This document shows positions 42,354 through 50,879 of a stretch of DNA of 64,000 nucleotides, piece by piece. The notes beneath the pieces are model-generated. The model was not told the origin of the DNA, did no database searches, and saw only the letters and a program-made list of their open reading frames with translations. The position numbers and the translations under genes were made by a program. Source of the stretch: Alistipes timonensis (GTDB lineage Bacteria > Bacteroidota > Bacteroidia > Bacteroidales > Muribaculaceae); assembly GCA_023663385.1 (NCBI GenBank), contig JAMPHO010000002.1, positions 1 to 64,000 on the forward strand, written 5' to 3'. Numbering within the stretch: position 1 is the stretch's first letter; every line of letters begins with the position of its first letter.

Positions 42354-45300
42354 ATGAAAAAAGCAAACTACTTGCTGCTCGCGCTCGGTTTGGCGGCCAC
42401 ATCGTCGTTCACGGCGATGGCGGAAACAGTTGCGCCGTACACGGTCGACTTCAACACGCCGATCGCGACCGTATCGCCCGACTTCCGTGTGGCCTCCAAC
42501 TGGCGCCACATCGTCGACTCCTATGAGAGCTACGGGCGTTCGTACTACGTCGATTACTACTACGACGCCGAAAACGGCGTAGACCAGAGCGGCTGCCTCC
42601 GCGCCGGAAGCCAGGTAATCGGCGACCCTTACGACTACGACGACCAGCTGGCCGTCAACGACCTTCTGGTGACCCCGATGATCAGCGGCGAGCTCACCTT
42701 CGCCGCGCAGCTCACCAACTATGCCGGCTACGTCACCCTCTACGCCATCAACGACGACGGCTCCCGCGGCTCGCAGCTCAACCGCTTCAGCAGCTCCGAG
42801 CTCTCGCAGAGCGAGTGGCGAGTGATGACCGTGGCGCTTGAGAAACCGATGCGCGTAGGCTTCAAGCTCTCGCAGGCCCGACTCGACAACCTCACCGCCA
42901 CCTCGGCCGACATCACCGTTGAGAAGAGCATCACGGTTGAATCAGCCCTCCCCAACGACTGCGACTACACCGGCAACGGCGCGACCGGCACCATCTACTG
43001 GTACCAGCAGCCCGAAGGACCCGTGAAGGTTTCCTATATGGTGACAGTCACCAACAACGGCGAGGCCGACATCGCCCTTGGCGAGGAGAACTTCACCGTG
43101 TCGATCATCAACCGCAAAAACAAGGAAGCGTTCGTTACCGTGCCCGTGCCCCAGGCGCTCGCCATCGGCGAGACCTCCGAGCCGTTCGAGGTTACAGCCA
43201 TGGTTCCCGCGACTAACTGGACCAGCTCCTACTCCTATCTCAATATGGACGTGCGGGAGAATCTCCAGGGGAGCTCTCTGAACCGCGCGCAGTCCAACTA
43301 CCGCGCCTACGAGCCTAAATTCGTGCTCCGCGAGGCCGGCTCGACCACTACCAGCTCGCTGTCGAGCGCCATCGCCTTCGGCATGGTGAAAGAGGCAACC
43401 ACCAAGTCGTTCGAAATCTACAACGACGGCGCCGCCCCGATGACCATCAAGAGCGTCACCCTCCCCGAAGGGTTCACCACCGACCTCGAACAGACCAGCA
43501 ACTTCGTGCTCGCCAAGAAAACCGGCGTGCCCTTCAACGTGACCCTCACCACCGACGCCCTCGGCACCTTCAGCGGTGACATCACCATCGTGTATCTCGA
43601 CAAGAACGGCGAGGACGTCACCAAGACCCTCCCCGTTTCGGGCACCGTGCTCGGAGCCAACACCTGGTTCACCACCTTCGACAACCCCGACGGCACCAGC
43701 ACCGTGGCCTTCCCCGCGGGTTCCGTGGCCGAGTCAGGCATCCAGAGCGACTACACCTACAGCTCCAGTACCAAGGTTTACGACATCTTCCTGAAGTCGT
43801 ACACCGCCTCCTCCTACAAGGATGAGAACAACAAGTTCATCACTCCCAAGCTCCGCGCCGCTGCCGGCGACAAGCTCTCCTTCGACGTGGCCCGCGACGG
43901 CACAAACGCCACCTACTTTATGAATGTGTATCTGTCGACCGACCGCGTGAACTGGGGCGAGCCCGTGGCTACCTTCACCCCCTCCGACATGGGTGGCAGC
44001 GCCTTCGAGAACCGCTCGATCACCATCGCCGAGGCCGGCGACTACTATGTAGCGTTCGCCATCTTCGGCATGCGCCTCAACAACGTGGCCGGACTTGAGA
44101 AGGTTCCCGTCGACCGCGACATATATATTAAGAATGTGCGCCAGGACGAGAAAGTGCAGGGTGGCAAGGAGGTTTCCTCGACCCTCGTGATTGTTCCCCT
44201 GTCGGACGCTGACTCCTTCGAGTACACCGTTGGCTTCTTCGCCGACGGCGAGCAGGTTGCCACCGTGGCCCCCATCTCGCTTACCGCCTCCGCCAACCGC
44301 GAAACCCAGTTCGTAGCGAAGTGGACCCCCGAGGTAACCGCCACCACCACCTTCTCGACCCACTTCGAGGTCACCTTCACCGACGGCACCAAGTTCGTAT
44401 CGCAGCCCAAGGACCTCACCATCGAATACCAGGCTGAGTTCGTGTTCTTCAACCGCGACGGCTACGCCAACCCCAACTACAAGCCCGACAACCGCAAGGA
44501 AGCCATCCGCTTCGGCAAAGTCAACGAAACCGGCCTCACCCAGAGCTTTGACATCTACAATTGGGGCGCCGCTCCGCTGACCGTCAAGAGCGTCACCGTG
44601 CCCGAAGGGTTCACCGCCGTTTACCCCGTGGCCGAAGGCGAGCCTCAGCCAGCCGGTGAGACCACCGTGGCCGCCAAGGAGCGCCAGCCGCTCGACATCG
44701 TGCTCTCCGCCACAGAGGCCGGCACCTACAGCGGCAACATGGAGGTAACCTTCCTCAACAACGAAGGCCGCGACTCCGTGTTCTCCCTCCCCATCAGCGT
44801 GGTCATGCTCGACCCCTCGAAGTGGTACGCCTCGTTTGACGACGGCACCACCAACGGCGCATGGCCCGCCGGCTCCGTTCACGAATCCGGCGTGTCGCTC
44901 TACAATTCCGGCACCTACGCCGCTCCCGACATGGCCATTTACGGCTATAACACCTCCAACAACCTCTTCGTAACCCCGAAGCTCACCGCCGCTGCCGGTG
45001 AGGCGCTCACTTTCGACTCGAAGCTCTACGGCTCCTACAGCTCGTCCGGCTCGATCAAGGTATACGCCGCCGCCACCCGTGCCGAACTCTTCGACACTGA
45101 AAACCGCACCGCCGTGGCCGAGTTCTCGATCGACAGCGAGGACCCCGACAAGAAGATTGGAGCCGATTACAAGACCTTCTCCGTGACTTTCCCCGAAGCC
45201 GGCGACTACTATGTAGGCTTCGCGAGCACCGACCGTGCGATGATCAACGACATCTACGGCCTCAGCCTCGCGCCCGCTGCCCATGACCTGGAACTCGCCG

Positions 45301-47117
45301 CCACCCTCATCCCCGCTTCCGCGATGCAGAACGTGACCAAGATTGCCAACCTCGCCGTGCGCAACTTCGGTCTCAAAGCCGAGGAAGCCGGCAGCTACAC
45401 CCTGACCGCTTACGTCAACGGCGTTGCCCAGACCATCGAGGGGGACAAGGTGATTCCCACCGTGGACACCCCCACCGCCGCCACCACCTCGTTTGAAGTC
45501 CCCTTCCGCTCCCCGAAGGCCGGCACATTCCCCGTTTACCTTGAGTTCAAGGCCGGCGACTTCGTGCTGACTTCCGAGCCCCAGGACGTAGTGTTCGCCG
45601 AGGAGACCCTCGCCAGCGAAATCGTGGTAGGCACCCCCAGCGGCACCAGCGCCCGCATCCCCGTGAACCTGTACTACAAGGACAGCGAGTCGATCCTCCT
45701 CTACACCCAGAACGACCTCGGCATGAGCGGTGGTGAGAAAATCTCGAAGATTGCCATCCGCGGCCTTATGAAGAAAGAGTACACCTCCAACTTCAAGTTC
45801 TACTACCAGTGGACCGACGACACCGAGCTGACCCGCCCCGAATCCTCCGGCGCGTTCCCCTACGAAGACCTCGGCATGACACAGGTTATCGACCAGGAAG
45901 GCTACGAATGGCACGCCGCTGGCTCTGAGTCGGACCTCGCCGAAATGTTCGTGATCAACTTCCCCGAACCCGCCGTATACCAGGCCGGCAAGTCGCTCCG
46001 CCTCTTCTTCCGCTCCAACGCCTCAAAAGACGCCGGCAACAACCAGCTCCTCATCGAGCAGTCCAACATAAAGAAGAACTGCTTCAATCACCAGGACGAC
46101 GGTACTTGGAACGAGTTCACAGGCGCTTGGACCGCTGCCAACGAGCAGGCACTCCCCGTGCTCCGCATCAGCCTCGTGGCCGAGCCCATCAGCCTCTCCG
46201 GCTCCGTGACCGACACCGAGGGTAACGCCGCCGAAGGCGCCACCGTGACCCTCGTCAGCACCGACGGCGACAACATCCAGTACGAAGGCACCACCGACGC
46301 CACCGGCGCTTACACCGTGAATGTGATCCAGTCGAGCCGCGTTTACGACGTGCTCGTCACCAAGGACGGCAAGGAAGACTACGCCGACGCCGTTGAATTC
46401 CCCGAATCGAAGACCAACGACTTCACCCTCTACACCGTGGCCAACCTCAACGACGCCACCGAAGGCGTTACCGCCATTGAGAGCGCCCTCGTGAAGATTG
46501 ACCTCGGCCTCAAGCCCGGCTTCAACGCCATCGCCCTCCCCGTGGCCCTCACCACCGACGAGGTTACCGCCCTCTTCGGCGAGGACGCCAAGGTTTACGA
46601 GTTCGTAAGCGTTGACGGCGAAATCGACGCCCTGGCCCACTTCTACGCCAAGACCGACGGCATGGACGCAGGCGTGCCCTACCTCCTTGAGATCGCCGAA
46701 GAACCCGCGCCCATCAAGGTCAAGGGCCGCGCCGTGGTAACCGACACCCCCTCGGTAGCCCACTACGCCGTTGACTTCACCGCGACCTACGCCCCCGTGG
46801 CAGTCACCGAAGGCATGTTCTTCCTGACCGCCGACAACTACGAGGCCACCACCGCCGCCGCCACCCACGGCGTAAGCTTCATGGCCGATGAAACCGCAGA
46901 GACCCTCCCCGCTTTCCGCGCCTACGTCAAGCAGCGCGAAGGCCGCGAGCTGCAGTCTCTCCGCTTCGACATACTCACCGAGTACACCGGCATCGAGAAC
47001 GTTGCCGCAGAGTATGGCGAGGACGCTGAGATCTACAACCTCCAGGGTATCCGCGTCAAGAACCCCTCCGCCGCCGGTGTTTACATCGTCAACGGCCGCA
47101 AGGTTCTCGTGAAATAA
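42354..47117 (+). CDS. very large secreted modular protein with type IX-like C-terminal tail
   Basis: 1587 residues from ATG 42354; signal peptide MKKANYLLLALGLAATSSFTAMA. An N-terminal domain is followed by two homologous modules of about 330 residues, each with an Ig-like part (FEIYNDGAAPMTIKSVTLPEGFT; FDIYNWGAAPLTVKSVTVPEGFT) and a jelly-roll-like part (TWFTTFDNPDG...AGSVAESG; KWYASFDDGTT...AGSVHESG). Near the C-terminus is a carboxypeptidase-regulatory-like domain (ISLSGSVTDTEGNAAEGATVTL), and the last 40 residues (EIYNLQGIRVKNPSAAGVYI...KVLVK) resemble a type IX sorting tail. Probably a surface or matrix protein; ligand unknown. Has its own promoter, long leader and strong terminator. 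Confidence 0.8.
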   Translation: MKKANYLLLALGLAATSSFTAMAETVAPYTVDFNTPIATVSPDFRVASNWRHIVDSYESYGRSYYVDYYYDAENGVDQSGCLRAGSQVIGDPYDYDDQLAVNDLLVTPMISGELTFAAQLTNYAGYVTLYAINDDGSRGSQLNRFSSSELSQSEWRVMTVALEKPMRVGFKLSQARLDNLTATSADITVEKSITVESALPNDCDYTGNGATGTIYWYQQPEGPVKVSYMVTVTNNGEADIALGEENFTVSIINRKNKEAFVTVPVPQALAIGETSEPFEVTAMVPATNWTSSYSYLNMDVRENLQGSSLNRAQSNYRAYEPKFVLREAGSTTTSSLSSAIAFGMVKEATTKSFEIYNDGAAPMTIKSVTLPEGFTTDLEQTSNFVLAKKTGVPFNVTLTTDALGTFSGDITIVYLDKNGEDVTKTLPVSGTVLGANTWFTTFDNPDGTSTVAFPAGSVAESGIQSDYTYSSSTKVYDIFLKSYTASSYKDENNKFITPKLRAAAGDKLSFDVARDGTNATYFMNVYLSTDRVNWGEPVATFTPSDMGGSAFENRSITIAEAGDYYVAFAIFGMRLNNVAGLEKVPVDRDIYIKNVRQDEKVQGGKEVSSTLVIVPLSDADSFEYTVGFFADGEQVATVAPISLTASANRETQFVAKWTPEVTATTTFSTHFEVTFTDGTKFVSQPKDLTIEYQAEFVFFNRDGYANPNYKPDNRKEAIRFGKVNETGLTQSFDIYNWGAAPLTVKSVTVPEGFTAVYPVAEGEPQPAGETTVAAKERQPLDIVLSATEAGTYSGNMEVTFLNNEGRDSVFSLPISVVMLDPSKWYASFDDGTTNGAWPAGSVHESGVSLYNSGTYAAPDMAIYGYNTSNNLFVTPKLTAAAGEALTFDSKLYGSYSSSGSIKVYAAATRAELFDTENRTAVAEFSIDSEDPDKKIGADYKTFSVTFPEAGDYYVGFASTDRAMINDIYGLSLAPAAHDLELAATLIPASAMQNVTKIANLAVRNFGLKAEEAGSYTLTAYVNGVAQTIEGDKVIPTVDTPTAATTSFEVPFRSPKAGTFPVYLEFKAGDFVLTSEPQDVVFAEETLASEIVVGTPSGTSARIPVNLYYKDSESILLYTQNDLGMSGGEKISKIAIRGLMKKEYTSNFKFYYQWTDDTELTRPESSGAFPYEDLGMTQVIDQEGYEWHAAGSESDLAEMFVINFPEPAVYQAGKSLRLFFRSNASKDAGNNQLLIEQSNIKKNCFNHQDDGTWNEFTGAWTAANEQALPVLRISLVAEPISLSGSVTDTEGNAAEGATVTLVSTDGDNIQYEGTTDATGAYTVNVIQSSRVYDVLVTKDGKEDYADAVEFPESKTNDFTLYTVANLNDATEGVTAIESALVKIDLGLKPGFNAIALPVALTTDEVTALFGEDAKVYEFVSVDGEIDALAHFYAKTDGMDAGVPYLLEIAEEPAPIKVKGRAVVTDTPSVAHYAVDFTATYAPVAVTEGMFFLTADNYEATTAAATHGVSFMADETAETLPAFRAYVKQREGRELQSLRFDILTEYTGIENVAAEYGEDAEIYNLQGIRVKNPSAAGVYIVNGRKVLVK

Positions 47118-47143
47118 GCCGCCTCGAAAGCGCGATCCGCGCG

Positions 47144-47177
47144 GCGCCGCGCCTGGCCCAGTGCCATGGCGCGGCGC
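47144..47177 (+). terminator. intrinsic terminator of the 42354 gene
   Basis: GCGCCGCGCC (47144-47153) pairs perfectly with GGCGCGGCGC (47168-47177) around a 14-nt loop, then TCTTTTTTTAATT. Strong stem plus T-run. Confidence 0.9.
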
Positions 47178-47196
47178 TCTTTTTTAATTATTGATT

Positions 47197-47213
47197 ATAT
47201 GCAAATTGCATAT
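47197..47213. promoter_or_regulatory. palindrome ATATGCAA-A-TTGCATAT, possible operator
   Basis: A perfect 8-bp inverted repeat around a single base, in AT-rich DNA about 200 nt before the 47404 gene. It is not followed by a T-run and is separate from the terminator, so it is a candidate protein-binding site. Confidence 0.35.
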
Positions 47214-47314
47214 TTATTCACAATTTTAAGCGTCTTTTCAATATCCAGCGCATATCCATAAATTTTTTCGAGTTAAATTTTTGGAAAAATGTTTTTCGGA
47301 TTGAAATATTTCCG

Positions 47315-47322
47315 TATATTTG
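47315..47322 (+). promoter_or_regulatory. -7 element TATATTTG for the 47404 gene
   Basis: A perfect TAnnTTTG, 81 nt before ATG 47404. No clear TTG at 19-21 nt upstream, but the region is strongly AT-rich. Confidence 0.5.
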
Positions 47323-47403
47323 TCAAGCACATAAGCCAATTTTTAGCAATTCGTTTTTTTAAGACCAAAAATCACGAATTATCAATCACCAAATATTAAA
47401 CCA

Positions 47404-50400
47404 ATGAAGAAGTATTACCTGCCATTAGCGGCGCTGACTCTTGCAATCGGAGCTCAGGCGCAGACGATCCTCTCCGAGGACTTCGAGACAGGGAACACCG
47501 GCAACAATCCGCAACCGGTAGCCGCAGGCCCCGGGTGGACAACGGTGAACAGTTACAACGGACCTACCGAGAAGTACAACTGGTCGAACTATTACTCCGA
47601 CCCCACTTCAAAATACGGCCCCTACATCCAAGGCGCTTGCTGCGCCACGGTTACCGGCCCCCTCTCGGTCAATCCCACCGACGGCGGCGGCCCCCGCGAG
47701 GAAATCCTCCTCTCGCCCGAACTCAACCTCGACGACACATACCAGCTCCAGTTCTCCTTCAAGGTGAGCCCCGTGAACTGCTCCGACAACAGCCGATATG
47801 ACTTCCAGGTGCGCGTCGTAACCGGCGACAACCTCAACGGCGCCGAAACCATTTTCTCCATCCAGAACGAGAAGATGCTCCGCGAGAGCGGCATCCTCGG
47901 TTTCCCCATCCAGGACTGGGCGGTGCGCACCGCCAAGGTCGACCTCAGCGACTTCAAGGGTGAGAAAGTAAAGCTCGCCTTCGTTTACAAGATGATGGCC
48001 GAGAGCGGCAACTCGCTCGACCTCGACGACATCACCGTGAAGAAATTCACTCCCGCCACCGGCCCCGTGGCCAGCATCACGATGGACCGCTACACCTTCC
48101 CCGCCATGTATATCGGCGAGAAGATGTACTCAGACCCCATCACCCTGGTAAATATGGGTAAGGACGGCCTCCGCATAACCGGCATCGACTGCCCCGAAGG
48201 GGTCACCACCACCCTCGACCAGTCGATCAACCTCCAGTCGTACCGGAGCACGATGTTCAACGTTGCCTACACCGCCTCGCTGACCTCCCCCGCTTCCGGC
48301 AAGGTTACAATCCACACCACCGGCGGCGACGTGAGCATCGACATCAACGCCTCCAAGCAGTTCCTCCCCGAAGGGGCATACCTGGAGACTTTCGAAGGTT
48401 TCTTCCCCCCTGCCGGTTGGACCAACCGCGGCTGGGCGGCCAACGCCAACGCTTTCGAGGGTGACCAGTGCGCCTACCAGGGTGGCGACTTCTCGCTGAC
48501 TACCTTCACCACCCCCCGCCTCGACCTCCTCGACGGCGGCTCGATCTCCTTCACCTACTACAACGCCTACGACGGCGAGACCGCTCCCGAGTACGACATC
48601 ACCCTCAAGCTCTCGACCGACGGCGGCCAGACATTCGGCAAGACCCTCTGGACCTCCGACTGGCAGAACGGCCTCAACCAGCTCCTCACCGAGACCATAA
48701 CCCTCGACCCCGCCACTGACAACTGCTACCTCCGCTGGGAATATCCCGCCGTTGAGAGCGACGACGAAGGCGCCTTCGAGCACTCGGCCTTCTACCTCGA
48801 CCGCGTGGTGCTCCCGAAGGTCTACGGAGCCGACGGCGTGCCCATGGCTGCCACCAACCCGACCCCCGCGGCCGGCACCGCCAACATCTACCCCAAGGGT
48901 ATCGTGCTTAGCTGGAACCCAGCCCAGTTCGCCGAAGGCTACAAGCTCTACCTCGGCACCACCTCGGCTTGCAACGAGGTAATCGACGGCCAGGATCTCG
49001 GCGACGCCCTCTCGATCAATCTCCCCGACCTCGCCTACGAAACCCGCTACACATGGAAGGTCATCCCTTACAACAGCAAGGGTGACGCCAACAACAACGT
49101 GACCACCTGGACTTTCACCACTCAGAAGGACGCCGCGATCGTTGAATTCCCCTACGAGCAGAACTTCACCGACACCGCCGACGACCTCCCCACGGGCTGG
49201 ATTTCCACCCCCTCGAAGGACTACAACCGCACCTGGTATGTGAACACCCTCAAGAAGTACGAGAACGACGGCAAATCATATGGTGTGGCCGGTACCATCT
49301 GGCTCAACACCGGCGACTCCAACGCGATGCTCTCGCCCGACGTGACCCTCCCCGCCGACAAGCCCATGAGCATCTCCTTCATCTGGGGCGACGATCACCC
49401 CTCCAGCCTCGTGGTTGACCCCACCGGCATGGTTCAGAAGAACAACGTAGTGCCCAACAACGGCGTCAGCGAAATGCTTTTCGAAATCTACGCTGACGGC
49501 GAGTGGACCACCCTCAGCACCATCTCCGAGAAATCCTACAACGACGAGAACAAGTACTGGATCAACGAGCGCCACGACCTCACCACCTATGCCGGTAAGA
49601 AAGTACAGTTCCGCTGGGTTCACAAGAGCTACAGCGGCCAGGACGCCGGCGGTTCCGTGACCCACATCGTGATCGAAGAAGCCAAGGGTGACTACGCCGC
49701 TTTCAACCGCGCGCGCTGGACCACCGGCAAAATCAACTATGAGAAGAGCATCTCCTCGGGCGACCTCCTGACCGTGTTCAACCTCGGCAAGAACGACCTC
49801 ACCGTGAAGAGCGCTACCTTCGCCAACCCCAACTTCACCACCTCGCTGAAGGCCGGCGACGTGCTCCCCGCAGGGTCCACCACCCCCTTCACCATCCAGT
49901 TTGACGCCCTCCAGACCGCCAGTCAGGTAAGCGACAACCTCACCCTCGAATTCGAAGGGGGCCACATCGCGACCCTTGCCGTTGAAGGCGAAGCCCTCCC
50001 AGCCAACACCCGCTACTTCTCCTTCGAGCCCAACGACCTTGACCTCGACTGGACCCAGGAGTTCACCATGATCGACGCCGACAAGGCTCCGAACTACTCC
50101 TTCTCCTCCTACTGGATCCACTACTCCGCCGACGGCGTACGCGGCGCCTTCTCCGTTGAGAGCGACTCCAAGGAGAACGGCCTGTACGGCATGATGGCCC
50201 CGATTTCCGGCATGCACGCCCTCGTCGGTTCCTCCGGCGCGGCCGTCAACGCCGACAACTGGATTATCTCCCGCAAGCTCATCGCCGGCGAGAACGCCAA
50301 GTTCAGCTTCTACGCCCGCAACTGGGAATCGCTCCAGAGCGTCCTCCCCGACCCCAAGCACTGCGTGAGCGTGCTCGTAAGCACCGGCGGCAACACCGAC

Positions 50401-50781
50401 ACCAAGGAGTTCACCGCCGTGCTCCGCACCACCGAGATTCCCTTCCTCGACAGCTACCAGTGGCAGCACTACGAGGTTGACCTCAAGGAGTACGCCGGCC
50501 AGAGCATCTATGTGGCACTGCGTCACTCGACCACCAGCCCCTCGAACCTCGCGTTCTTCGACGACTTCACCCTCACCGACTTCCATGTCGACGCTTCCGG
50601 CATCGAGAACGTATCGACCGAGGATAACGGCACCATCTCCGAAAACGCCCGCGTCGAAGTGTACAACATCAACGGCGTGCTCGTGGCAGCCGGCTACGGC
50701 CCCGCCACCCTCGACAAGCTCGCCAAAGGCTTCTACGTTGTGAAGGCCGAAGGCTCCAAAGCTTTCAGCATCCTTAAATAA
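47404..50781 (+). CDS. secreted protein with several choice-of-anchor J modules and type IX-like tail
   Basis: 1125 residues; signal peptide MKKYYLPLAALTLAIGAQA. At least four jelly-roll modules of the choice-of-anchor J/cleaved-adhesin type can be seen: ILSEDFETGN...SLDLDDITVKKF (about 20-220); YLETFEGFFPPAGWTNRGW...FYLDRVVLP (about 320-475); FPYEQNFTDTADDLPTGW...VIEEA (about 580-760); and FSFEPNDLDLDW...LAFFDDFTLTDF (about 875-1060). A fibronectin-like stretch (GIVLSWNPAQFAEGYKLYLGTTS) lies near residue 500. The tail ARVEVYNINGVLVAAGYGP...KAFSILK resembles a sorting domain. Adhesin or glycan-binding role is inferred. Confidence 0.8.
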   Translation: MKKYYLPLAALTLAIGAQAQTILSEDFETGNTGNNPQPVAAGPGWTTVNSYNGPTEKYNWSNYYSDPTSKYGPYIQGACCATVTGPLSVNPTDGGGPREEILLSPELNLDDTYQLQFSFKVSPVNCSDNSRYDFQVRVVTGDNLNGAETIFSIQNEKMLRESGILGFPIQDWAVRTAKVDLSDFKGEKVKLAFVYKMMAESGNSLDLDDITVKKFTPATGPVASITMDRYTFPAMYIGEKMYSDPITLVNMGKDGLRITGIDCPEGVTTTLDQSINLQSYRSTMFNVAYTASLTSPASGKVTIHTTGGDVSIDINASKQFLPEGAYLETFEGFFPPAGWTNRGWAANANAFEGDQCAYQGGDFSLTTFTTPRLDLLDGGSISFTYYNAYDGETAPEYDITLKLSTDGGQTFGKTLWTSDWQNGLNQLLTETITLDPATDNCYLRWEYPAVESDDEGAFEHSAFYLDRVVLPKVYGADGVPMAATNPTPAAGTANIYPKGIVLSWNPAQFAEGYKLYLGTTSACNEVIDGQDLGDALSINLPDLAYETRYTWKVIPYNSKGDANNNVTTWTFTTQKDAAIVEFPYEQNFTDTADDLPTGWISTPSKDYNRTWYVNTLKKYENDGKSYGVAGTIWLNTGDSNAMLSPDVTLPADKPMSISFIWGDDHPSSLVVDPTGMVQKNNVVPNNGVSEMLFEIYADGEWTTLSTISEKSYNDENKYWINERHDLTTYAGKKVQFRWVHKSYSGQDAGGSVTHIVIEEAKGDYAAFNRARWTTGKINYEKSISSGDLLTVFNLGKNDLTVKSATFANPNFTTSLKAGDVLPAGSTTPFTIQFDALQTASQVSDNLTLEFEGGHIATLAVEGEALPANTRYFSFEPNDLDLDWTQEFTMIDADKAPNYSFSSYWIHYSADGVRGAFSVESDSKENGLYGMMAPISGMHALVGSSGAAVNADNWIISRKLIAGENAKFSFYARNWESLQSVLPDPKHCVSVLVSTGGNTDTKEFTAVLRTTEIPFLDSYQWQHYEVDLKEYAGQSIYVALRHSTTSPSNLAFFDDFTLTDFHVDASGIENVSTEDNGTISENARVEVYNINGVLVAAGYGPATLDKLAKGFYVVKAEGSKAFSILK

Positions 50782-50793
50782 GCAATAACCGGT

Positions 50794-50841
50794 AAAAGGC
50801 CATTCAAGTCAACCCGAGCCGGGAACTTGGATGGCCTTTTT
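50794..50841 (+). terminator. intrinsic terminator of the 47404 gene
   Basis: A 16-nt arm at 50794-50809 (AAAAGGCCATTCAAGT) pairs with 50825-50840 with one mismatch; a T-run follows. 13 nt after the stop codon. Confidence 0.88.
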
Positions 50842-50879
50842 CCTATCGAACCAATCACAGAAAAAAAGGACAGATTTGC

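Noticed and set aside
43734..45914. Very long open frame (726 codons) on the minus strand inside the giant secreted-protein gene, and a similar one at 12993-14600
   Set aside because: Composition is the Gly/Val/Glu/His-rich kind that arises opposite GC-rich codons. No motif or signal is visible, and the plus-strand genes are clearly coding.
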